Part shown: positions 8,996 through 16,269 of the stretch, in pieces | How the letters are laid out: each line of letters begins with the position of its first letter | How positions within the stretch are numbered: the stretch's first letter is position 1 | DNA from: JABDMH01 sp965223105 | GTDB lineage: Bacteria > Bacteroidota > Bacteroidia > Chitinophagales > Saprospiraceae | Assembly (NCBI GenBank): GCA_965223105.1 | Contig: OZ244987.1 | Span: 1,736,001-1,800,000 of the forward strand | DNA length: 64,000 nucleotides | Reading direction: 5' to 3' | The notes under the pieces: model-generated | Databases searched by the model: none | Seen by the model: the letters and a program-made list of their open reading frames with translations, nothing else | Told to the model about the DNA's origin: nothing | Made by a program: the position numbers and the translations under genes

Positions 8996-10305
8996 GTAAT
9001 TTTATTTCTTTTCATGTAGTCTAATATGGCGTCGTAGTGACCACTTTGATTGGCAAAAGTAGCATAGTTTTTAGCAGTTGTAAACCAATCTATTGTACTT
9101 GGATTATGCTTTTTAATTGCATCAAGCAGAACCGGAGTTGTAATGGGTTTTGGTGATCCCGACTTAAGCGCGTCTTCGAGAATTCTTTCAATCGCAATAT
9201 CAATCACTGCTTCAAGATCAGCACCAGAAAAAGATTTTGTTGCTCGGGCAATTTTGGTAAAATCAATATTTTCCGAGGGTTTTTTTGCCAACTTTATCTT
9301 CAGGATCTCTTTGCGGTTTTCCAGATCAGGAGGTGGGACAAAGATGATGCGGTCAAAACGCCCTGGCCTGCGAAAAGCTGCATCTAAATGCCATGGCAAG
9401 TTTGTTGCTCCAATAATGAGTATACCCTCATTGTTTCCTTCCACGCCATCCAATTCTGCAAGAAATTGATTAATTACATTTCTTCCCGCAGATTGTCTCA
9501 AGTCTGAGCGCTTTGCTCCAAGTGCATCGATTTCATCAAAAAATAGGACGCAAGGTGCATGTTGACGTGCCTCCTCAAATACATCGTTTAAGTTTTTTTC
9601 ACTGTTACCTACCCACATATCCAAAATGTCATCCAATCTGACATTGATAAATCCAGCTTGAATTTCTCCTGCAGTGGCTTTTGCAAGAAAGGTCTTCCCA
9701 CATCCAGGAGGTCCATAAAGTAGAATACCCCCTCCAACCTTTTTCCCATAACTAGCATAGAGGTCGGCATGAACTAAGGGTTTGATGATTTTAAGATCGA
9801 TCTCACGTTTGACATCCTCCAAGCCTCCCACATCAGCAAAAGTGATGTTTGGTTTACTCAAGAATGTGGTGTCCAAATCATTGTCCTCATCGGCATGTGT
9901 GGCAAGTCGTAAAGCAGCGTCCAATTCAGCATCTCCCAATGAAGGATCAGACTTTAGGCATTGACCGTATAGTTCTCGTGCTTTCTGAAGATCATCCTCG
10001 CGTAAATAAGCTTTGGCAAGTAAGATTTTACCGTGGGACGAAAGTGATTGGGATTGCAACATCTCTTCACCGAGTACTACGGCTGCCGATATCTTATTGG
10101 ATGTGATGAAAACTTGCAATAGAATCTCTTTGGTCTCCATGTCGCCAGGTCGCATAGAAAGGATGGTTTCGGCTTCTTTTTCCGCATCAATCAGGTAATC
10201 TTCAATGAGGAACAACTTCCTTAATAGCAGTCTTCGGAGTTCCACATTGTCTGGCGAATGCGCTACCGCTCGCTTAAGTTGTTCTATTTCCTGGTGTGTA
10301 GACAT
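8992..10305 (-). CDS. TPR-containing AAA+ ATPase (CDC48/Vps4/SpoVK-like)
   Basis: I chose the ATG at 10305 because it has AAGGAA just upstream and the TPR region begins right after it; a longer frame reaches 10380. Residues 1-140 form tetratricopeptide-type helices. Residues 155-410 form one AAA+ module with Walker A GPPGCGKT (198-205), Walker B LFFDEIDALG (about 254-263), sensor-1 GATNLP and the arginine-finger motif RRPGRFD (312-318). Such single-ring ATPases remodel or unfold proteins. No protease domain is present. The stop overlaps the start of the TPR membrane gene by four bases, which points to a two-protein membrane-associated remodelling machine. The substrate is unknown. Confidence 0.85.
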   Translation of the reverse strand: MSTHQEIEQLKRAVAHSPDNVELRRLLLRKLFLIEDYLIDAEKEAETILSMRPGDMETKEILLQVFITSNKISAAVVLGEEMLQSQSLSSHGKILLAKAYLREDDLQKARELYGQCLKSDPSLGDAELDAALRLATHADEDNDLDTTFLSKPNITFADVGGLEDVKREIDLKIIKPLVHADLYASYGKKVGGGILLYGPPGCGKTFLAKATAGEIQAGFINVRLDDILDMWVGNSEKNLNDVFEEARQHAPCVLFFDEIDALGAKRSDLRQSAGRNVINQFLAELDGVEGNNEGILIIGATNLPWHLDAAFRRPGRFDRIIFVPPPDLENRKEILKIKLAKKPSENIDFTKIARATKSFSGADLEAVIDIAIERILEDALKSGSPKPITTPVLLDAIKKHNPSTIDWFTTAKNYATFANQSGHYDAILDYMKRNKIT

Positions 10306-10380
10306 AGTTCCTTTAAGATATGGTAAAGCAACACTATTTATAATTAGTAAAATGCCATCGATAGGCTTCCTGTTCCCCAT

Positions 10381-10405
10381 CCTCGTGGGATGCTATCCGA
10401 CGAGG
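10381..10405. repeat. imperfect palindrome 5' of the AAA+ gene
   Basis: The arms CCTCGT (10381-10386) and ACGAGG (10400-10405) pair perfectly. After one G/G mismatch the inner GGAT/ATCC pairs around the loop GCT. Immediately beyond is the 10-bp palindrome GCAAGCTTGC (10105+300, i.e. 10405-10414). The pair lies in the 5' region of the AAA+ gene, between it and the small membrane protein gene. It could be a leader hairpin or an intergenic repeat element; no U-run follows on either strand, so a terminator is unlikely. Confidence 0.45.
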
Positions 10406-10564
10406 CAAGCTTGCGCCTGCACCATTATTCAGACTTACAGGGTAAACTTTAGCATTGAGCAATTTATTGGGAAGTTCCGGTTCTTGGTTATCAATTTGAA
10501 AGCCAGCAGCTTTAGAACCTTTGTAATGATAGCTATCGATATATCCGATCGCCAGTGTTGCCGT

Positions 10565-10828
10565 CTAAATTCCTAAATCAATTTTGTCCGCTAGATATCG
10601 GTGGTAGATAAATAAGAAAATCACTGCTCCAACCAAAGCAAAGACAAAACTGCCTAGAAGTCCTGTAGCTTTCATGCCCAATAAGCCAAATAACAAGCCG
10701 CCAAGCACGGATCCAATCAAGCCTACGATCAGGCTGCTTAGCCATCCAGGTTTTTCTTCTTGTGGGGTCAACTTTTTAGCCAGTGCCCCCGCTGCCAATC
10801 CGATCAGAAGCCAAATGATAAAATTCAT
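10565..10828 (-). CDS. GlsB/YeaQ/YmgE-type small membrane protein
   Basis: The start is taken at the ATG at 10828 (MNFIIWLLIGLAAG), after GAAAAG; an upstream in-frame extension to 10900 looks non-coding. The 87-residue product has three hydrophobic helices with many small residues (LIGLAAGALAKKL, LIVGLIGSVLGGLLFGLLG, FALVGAVIFLFIY). That matches the transglycosylase-associated/YeaQ family, small inner-membrane proteins linked to envelope stress in other bacteria. The name does not imply enzyme activity. It follows the hydroxyproline operon on the same strand after a 68-bp gap but is probably unrelated in function. Confidence 0.8.
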   Translation of the reverse strand: MNFIIWLLIGLAAGALAKKLTPQEEKPGWLSSLIVGLIGSVLGGLLFGLLGMKATGLLGSFVFALVGAVIFLFIYHRYLADKIDLGI

Positions 10829-10896
10829 TCTTTTCAGTTTAGAAAAGGAAGATAGGTATTTTGGTGCGCTTAAACAAAGGTGGGCATTCCACGTGA

Positions 10897-12159
10897 TCAC
10901 CTAAATCGTCCAACGTCAAAAATAGCTAGATCTATCGAGGGTTTTTTGTTCATAATTAACTCGGCAATGACTTTGCCGGTTGCAGGTCCAAGACTCATAC
11001 CCATCATCGCATGCCCGCTGGCAACCAAAACGTTTGGAAAGGACCGTAAAGCGCCTAAATATGGTAGACCGTCGGGAGAACAGGGCCTGAGGCCAACCCA
11101 GACATCATCTTTGCTGAAGGGTGTCAAGTCCGTTTCGGGAAAATACCTGGGCAAGCTCTCCACAATGCCCTTTACGCGAGCGGCTTTTACACGCTTGGAG
11201 TGATTGCCAATCTCCAAGGTGCCTCCCACCCGGGTTTGCTCACCCAAAGGTGTAATCGCTACTCTCGCCTCTGTTAGAATTGCTGGTAGAGATACAGGCA
11301 ATTCGGACTTGGTGACAGCTAGAGAGTAACCCTTTCCGGCTTGCAGAGGGAGTCTATGGCCGAGCTTCAGGCTAAGTGCCTCAGACTGGTGTCCTGAACT
11401 TATAACGATTTGATCGGATTGGATCACTTCACCGGATTTTAATACTAGGGCCACCACTTTATTTCGAGATTTCCTAAAATTTGTGACAGTCTTCCCCAAT
11501 ATGAATGACACCCCTTTCCTCGCTAATGCGGAATGCATACATTCCATAAATAGCCTCGGATTCAAATGGGCATCATCTCGATAGTGAATGGCACCTAATG
11601 CCCTTGTGGCTATTTGTGGTAAGAGTTCCTGTAAGCTCGAGGACGAGTGTCGGTCAACCTGCATGCCGAGACACTCTGCTCTTTCTGCCACCTTCAATTC
11701 CTCAGCTTCCACGTCAGTTTTTTGATAAATTACCAATAAACCCTGCTGTTTGAGGTTGAATGAAAAACCAGGCTGATGGGCAAGATCGATATACAGTTGG
11801 CGGCTTAGTAAGTGAAAATCAAGTAAAGTCCTTGCTGCCGCATTGACTTTCTCAGCAGTACTCGATTTCTTGAAGAGCCATAACCAGTGGAGGAGATCGA
11901 GACTTAGTTTTGTCGAAATCGCAAAAGGACTGCTCTTACTTAGCATCCATTTCAGACCCTTCCAAATGGCTCCGGGCTGCGCAATCGGTACAAAATGGCT
12001 GGGTACGATTAGGCCGGCGTTGCCGTAGGAAGTTCCATCTTTGGTTAGATTTTGATCAATTACGGTGACCTTATAGCCCTCTTCGGAAAGATACCAGGCA
12101 ATGCTGAGGCCAATCACTCCGGCACCAATGATGTGTACGTGTTTCGTTCCCACACTCAT
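10897..12159 (-). CDS. FAD-dependent D-amino acid (D-hydroxyproline) dehydrogenase
   Basis: The 420-residue flavoprotein of the DAO/DadA family begins with the dinucleotide-binding fold HIIGAGVIGLSIAWYLSEEG (residues 9-28). It ends with the second FAD-contacting region VGLRPCSPDGLPYLG and ASGHAMMGMSLGPATGK. Family members oxidise D-amino acids to imino acids and pass electrons to the respiratory chain. Here the neighbours make cis-4-hydroxy-D-proline the likely substrate, giving pyrroline-4-hydroxy-2-carboxylate. The gene starts 8 bp after the epimerase stop and is the last enzyme gene in the operon. Substrate is inferred from context; D-alanine or other D-amino acids cannot be excluded. Confidence 0.8.
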   Translation of the reverse strand: MSVGTKHVHIIGAGVIGLSIAWYLSEEGYKVTVIDQNLTKDGTSYGNAGLIVPSHFVPIAQPGAIWKGLKWMLSKSSPFAISTKLSLDLLHWLWLFKKSSTAEKVNAAARTLLDFHLLSRQLYIDLAHQPGFSFNLKQQGLLVIYQKTDVEAEELKVAERAECLGMQVDRHSSSSLQELLPQIATRALGAIHYRDDAHLNPRLFMECMHSALARKGVSFILGKTVTNFRKSRNKVVALVLKSGEVIQSDQIVISSGHQSEALSLKLGHRLPLQAGKGYSLAVTKSELPVSLPAILTEARVAITPLGEQTRVGGTLEIGNHSKRVKAARVKGIVESLPRYFPETDLTPFSKDDVWVGLRPCSPDGLPYLGALRSFPNVLVASGHAMMGMSLGPATGKVIAELIMNKKPSIDLAIFDVGRFR

Positions 12160-12167
12160 TGCATGGT

Positions 12168-13169
12168 CTATATTACTTGAAAGCCGTAAGCAAAAGGATC
12201 ATCCTCAGTATCAATGCTGATCTGATTATAACCGAAGACCTTCGCCCAGCCTTGAATAGTTGGAATGATGGCCGGTATATTGCCAACCGATGTCACCTCA
12301 TTAAAACCTCCAATAAATTGACTTCCGATATAGCTTTCATGGATGAACTCGTCTCCAGGCTGGAGCAAGTTTCTGGAGGCCCATTGAGCCATACGGGCAG
12401 ATGTACCAGTACCACAAGGCGATCTGTCGATGGCTCGGTCGCCATAAAAAACCGCATTGCGAGCATGTGCTTTGGGATCGATCGGTTTTCCCGTCCACAG
12501 AACGTGAGTTAATCCCTGGATATCTGGTTCGGTCGGATGTATAAACCTTGATGATTCATTTAATCGTTGCCGAACAATGGGACTCAACGCTATTAATTCA
12601 ATGGCTTTAAACTTTTCAATTCCTGGAAAATTCTCCTGTGAATCTATAATCCCATAAAAATTACCTCCATAGGCCACATCTACTTTGAGTAGGCCCAATT
12701 CAGGACATTCTACCTCAATTTGTTCCTGTAGCAAAAAGGAGGGCACATTAGTGAACCGGACCGATCTCACTTTGTTATGAACCACTTCATAGTTGGCATT
12801 GACGATACCGGCCGGAGTTTCGAGCCGTAAGGTTCCAGGGTTTTTCGGTTGAATCAATCCTTCTTCGATGGCGACGGTAACCGTGCCTATCAGACCATGA
12901 CCACACATCGGAAGACACCCACTGGTCTCTATAAATAGCAAACCTGCATCATTTGCGGAATCGATAGGAGGGTAGAGAATGCTTCCCGACATTAAATCAT
13001 GGCCTCGTGGCTCAAACATCAAACCGGTACGAATCCAATCGTATTGCTCAAGGAAATGTTGACGTCGCTCCATCATTGTGTTGCCCTTGAGCGAAGGTGC
13101 CCCGCCAGCTACAACCCTAACCGGATTACCACAGGTATGGGCATCAATGCAGAAGAAGGTTTTCTTCAT
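12168..13169 (-). CDS. 4-hydroxyproline 2-epimerase (proline racemase family)
   Basis: The start is the ATG at 13169, which overlaps the TGA of the aldehyde dehydrogenase gene (ATGA). The 333-residue protein has IDAHTCGNPVRVV at the N-terminus and both catalytic cysteines of the proline racemase fold: MCGHGLIGT (near residue 87) and SPCGTGTSARMA (near residue 250). Having cysteine in both positions supports a racemase/epimerase; trans-3-hydroxyproline dehydratases replace one. In this operon the reaction is most likely trans-4-hydroxy-L-proline to cis-4-hydroxy-D-proline, the first step of hydroxyproline use. Proline racemase activity is the main alternative. Confidence 0.88.
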   Translation of the reverse strand: MKKTFFCIDAHTCGNPVRVVAGGAPSLKGNTMMERRQHFLEQYDWIRTGLMFEPRGHDLMSGSILYPPIDSANDAGLLFIETSGCLPMCGHGLIGTVTVAIEEGLIQPKNPGTLRLETPAGIVNANYEVVHNKVRSVRFTNVPSFLLQEQIEVECPELGLLKVDVAYGGNFYGIIDSQENFPGIEKFKAIELIALSPIVRQRLNESSRFIHPTEPDIQGLTHVLWTGKPIDPKAHARNAVFYGDRAIDRSPCGTGTSARMAQWASRNLLQPGDEFIHESYIGSQFIGGFNEVTSVGNIPAIIPTIQGWAKVFGYNQISIDTEDDPFAYGFQVI

Positions 13170-14734
13170 GCCTTTGACCACTCTCCATTCACCAACCTCC
13201 AGATCTTTAAGGGATTGGCTCTTCGTAAGGCCATGGGTAATGAATCATCCGGAAAATTCTGAAAGACCACTGGCCGCACAAAACGTCGAATGGCTTTGGT
13301 GCCCACTGAGGTAAATCTACTATCTGTACTTGCTGGGAATGGTCCTCCGTGCTGCATAGCATGGCAGACAGCCACACCTGTTGGCATCCCATTAAAGATG
13401 ATTCTGCCCACCTTACTCAGAAGGGTATCTACTAAGCCTTTCCGTTCTCTTAGATCAGCCTCTGTCGCCATCAAGACTGCACTGAGCTGACCTGTAAGAC
13501 TCATCGCGACTTGCTGCATCTCTTCTTCATTCCCACACTCGACGACCAAAGAAAAAGGACCAAACACCTCCTCCTGTAAGTGAGTATCTTCAAGAAACCT
13601 CTGAGCTTCTATAGATGCGAGTAGTGGATACCCCTTCCATTCTCCATTGCCCTCGTGCCGAAAACAGGTAGTTACGCCGGGTCTGGACACGAGTTGCATT
13701 TTACCTTTCTCAAAATTGTTGAAAATACCCTGATTGAGCATAGGCGTTGGTGTCAGGTCGGCAAAGGCCTTCCTGAGTGCATCGATCAGGTAATCAGTCT
13801 GGTCACTCCGCTGCACTACGATCAATCCCGGATTGGTGCAAAATTGTCCCGATCCCAAATTTACGGATCCTGCAATCTGGCTCGCTAATTCATCAGGAGA
13901 GCCTGACACTTTATCTGGCAATACGAAAATGGGGTTTATACTCCCCATTTCGGCAAAAACGGGTATAGGATCTTTGCGTTCATTAGCTAGTTTGTAAAGT
14001 GCCATACCTCCTCTATAAGAGCCGGTAAAAGCAACAGATTTTACGCTAGAATGCTTGACCAACTGGCTTCCAACGGAGTAGTCATGAGCATATAATGATG
14101 AAAAGACTCCATCAGGTAATTCGCAATCCTTCGCTGCTTGCTGAATTGCCTCCGATACAAGGGCATTAACTCCTGGATGAGACTCGTGAGCTTTAACGAT
14201 CACAGGACAACCTGCGGCTAGAGCTGCTGCAGTATCTCCTCCTGCCGTTGAAAACGCCAACGGGAAATTGCTAGCTGTAAAAACTACAACCGGTCCTACA
14301 GCAGTCAGCATGTTGGCCAGATGAGGAGTTGAAGGAGGATCATTTGTTTGGTCAAAGTCAATCGTAGCTTGCACCCAGCTACCTTCCTCTACCAAATCAG
14401 CAAATAGTCGCAGCTGACCGCAAGTTCTTCCTCTCTCTCCAATAATCCTGCCTTCTGGTAGACCGCTTTCATTCATAGCACGTTGTACCAATTCTTCACC
14501 CAAAGCCTCAATGTTATCGGCAATTTTTCGGAGAAAAACTGCCCTCTCGAGCCCAGTGGAGTGACGATATTGCCCCCATGCTTTATGGGCTTTTTCGGCT
14601 GCAAGATCCACCTCATCAGTCGTTGCACTGATAAAGGTACCCTCCAGGAGAGACTGAGTTACTGGATTTACTGCTTGAAGCGAGTGACTTCCTTTCGAGG
14701 ATTGTTCCAAACCAATGATGTTGGCAGTAATCAT
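13166..14734 (-). CDS. 2,5-dioxovalerate (2-oxoglutarate semialdehyde) dehydrogenase
   Basis: The 522-residue aldehyde dehydrogenase has FTASNFPLAFSTAGGDTAAALAAG-type cofactor-binding sequence, a FTGSYRGG loop, the general-base glutamate in FAEMGSINP and the catalytic cysteine in GSGQFCTNPG. These loop sequences match the alpha-ketoglutaric semialdehyde dehydrogenase subgroup rather than betaine or succinate semialdehyde types. It would oxidise the product of the deaminase to 2-oxoglutarate, which enters the TCA cycle. The gene starts one base after the deaminase stop codon and overlaps the epimerase start by four bases, so the four genes form one transcript. Confidence 0.88.
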   Translation of the reverse strand: MITANIIGLEQSSKGSHSLQAVNPVTQSLLEGTFISATTDEVDLAAEKAHKAWGQYRHSTGLERAVFLRKIADNIEALGEELVQRAMNESGLPEGRIIGERGRTCGQLRLFADLVEEGSWVQATIDFDQTNDPPSTPHLANMLTAVGPVVVFTASNFPLAFSTAGGDTAAALAAGCPVIVKAHESHPGVNALVSEAIQQAAKDCELPDGVFSSLYAHDYSVGSQLVKHSSVKSVAFTGSYRGGMALYKLANERKDPIPVFAEMGSINPIFVLPDKVSGSPDELASQIAGSVNLGSGQFCTNPGLIVVQRSDQTDYLIDALRKAFADLTPTPMLNQGIFNNFEKGKMQLVSRPGVTTCFRHEGNGEWKGYPLLASIEAQRFLEDTHLQEEVFGPFSLVVECGNEEEMQQVAMSLTGQLSAVLMATEADLRERKGLVDTLLSKVGRIIFNGMPTGVAVCHAMQHGGPFPASTDSRFTSVGTKAIRRFVRPVVFQNFPDDSLPMALRRANPLKIWRLVNGEWSKA

Positions 14735-14735
14735 G

Positions 14736-15662
14736 TTAGGCAGTTATTTCGATGTTTAAATAATCCGGTAATTGGGGTCGATTCTGGAGCCCGGTTTTTA
14801 GAATATGAATCACTCTTTCACGCTCAGAACCACTTAACGGCTGACGTGGCGGGCGTACATATTCGGTCCCAAGTCCAGTGTAAACTTGAGCCAATTTTAT
14901 ATTTTGAACGAGCTGAGGACTTAGATCGAGTTCCAAGATCGGCATAAACCATCGATAGATCGACTTTGCTTCCTCAATTCTACCTGCCTTGGTTAAGCGA
15001 TATATGGCGACGGTCTCGGCCGGAAACGCGTCTACTAATCCGGCTACCCAGCCATCTGCTCCCATGATCAACTCTTCCATTGCCAAGGTATCTACACCAC
15101 AGAGTATCTTAAACCGGTCACCAAAAAGATTTCTTAACCTGGTTACATTAGAAATATCCCGTGTACTTTCCTTTACGGCCTGAATATTGTCTTGAGACTG
15201 CAACTCTTCGAACATTTTGAGTGTGATCTCGATCTTGTAATCGACAGGGTTATTATACAGCAGAATAGGTAAGTCAATGTTTAGCGCAACCGTCTTAAAG
15301 TAATCTAAGGTCTCAGTTTCGGTAGATTTATACATCATTGGCGGCAACAACATCAGACCGTCAGCCCCGGCATCTTGTGCCTTCTGAGCTAAAGCAATGG
15401 CACTTCCGGTTGATCCTTCGGCGATATTGACGATGGCTGGGATTACACCTTGGGTGGCCTCCTGTGTGGCTTGCAGTAATTCGATTCTTTCCGTATGCGT
15501 CAGCGAACTTGATTCACCTAATGAACCTCCCACAATGACGCCATCAATACCGGCCTCAACCTGAGCCCTAATGTTTTGCTGAAATGTAGTCAAATCAAGT
15601 TGACCTGTTTTTGTAAAGGCTGTAGTAAGCGCTGGGTAAATGCCTTTCCATGTTGGTACCAT
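14736..15662 (-). CDS. dihydrodipicolinate synthase family deaminase (hydroxyproline pathway)
   Basis: The protein is a DapA-type TIM barrel of 308 residues from the ATG at 15662 (MVPTWKGIYPALTTAF); an upstream extension to 15728 is unlikely to be translated. Family signatures are GVIVGGSLGESSSLT, the tyrosine in ILLYNNP and the Schiff-base lysine in QAVKEST. In hydroxyproline clusters this family acts as 1-pyrroline-4-hydroxy-2-carboxylate deaminase, producing 2-oxoglutarate semialdehyde and ammonia. It is the first gene of the operon. DapA proper (lysine synthesis) is less likely because of the neighbours. No clear Shine-Dalgarno precedes the start. Confidence 0.8.
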   Translation of the reverse strand: MVPTWKGIYPALTTAFTKTGQLDLTTFQQNIRAQVEAGIDGVIVGGSLGESSSLTHTERIELLQATQEATQGVIPAIVNIAEGSTGSAIALAQKAQDAGADGLMLLPPMMYKSTETETLDYFKTVALNIDLPILLYNNPVDYKIEITLKMFEELQSQDNIQAVKESTRDISNVTRLRNLFGDRFKILCGVDTLAMEELIMGADGWVAGLVDAFPAETVAIYRLTKAGRIEEAKSIYRWFMPILELDLSPQLVQNIKLAQVYTGLGTEYVRPPRQPLSGSERERVIHILKTGLQNRPQLPDYLNIEITA

Positions 15663-15829
15663 TACTTTAATCTTTGATTGAGTGCAAAAGTCGGTAAAAA
15701 GCATCATTTCCCCAAGGAGACTGACCACAATACGGCATCAGCTTCCATCTTCTTTGGATAAACGAATTAGTTTGTACCTTATCGTTGGTTGTTTTCACAG
15801 TTTTTATCAATCTGGAGTCAATCTGTATC

Positions 15830-16225
15830 ATGGAGAAATATAAATCGCCTGCATATCATGCTCAATCCATCAGGACCTTTATCGGCGCCAGAAATTTTGA
15901 CGATTCCCGACAATTTTATACGGAAATGGGATTTCAGGAGAGTATAATTAGCGGAGACATGTCCTATTTTCGAATAAACAATTCATTGGGTTTTTACTTG
16001 CAAAAATATTATGTTAAAAAATGGGTTAATAATTCCATGATTTTTTTAGAGGTCACCGATGTAGAAAAATGTTGGGAGGACTTAAACAGCAGAGGTTTGG
16101 ATCGTAAGTATAAGTATGTGCGATTGACACCAATAAAGGATTTTGATTGGGGTAGGGAATGTTTTATGCATGATCCTTCTGGAGTTTTATGGCATTTTGG
16201 GGAATTCAAATCAGGCAATGAATGA
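15830..16225 (+). CDS. VOC/glyoxalase superfamily protein
   Basis: The 131-residue protein starts at the ATG at 15830. It has the vicinal-oxygen-chelate fold pattern: FIGARNFDDSRQFYTEMGF, then a strand-rich middle (MIFLEVTDVEKCWEDL), and a C-terminal MHDPSGVLWHFGE motif that supplies a metal ligand in this superfamily. Members include glyoxalases, dioxygenases and antibiotic-binding proteins; the substrate cannot be told. It is a single gene, convergent with the large cytochrome gene that ends at 16270. Confidence 0.75.
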   Translation: MEKYKSPAYHAQSIRTFIGARNFDDSRQFYTEMGFQESIISGDMSYFRINNSLGFYLQKYYVKKWVNNSMIFLEVTDVEKCWEDLNSRGLDRKYKYVRLTPIKDFDWGRECFMHDPSGVLWHFGEFKSGNE

Positions 16226-16269
16226 TGATTTGCATTTTTGTGTACTATAGCTTTTTATGATGGGAGCTG

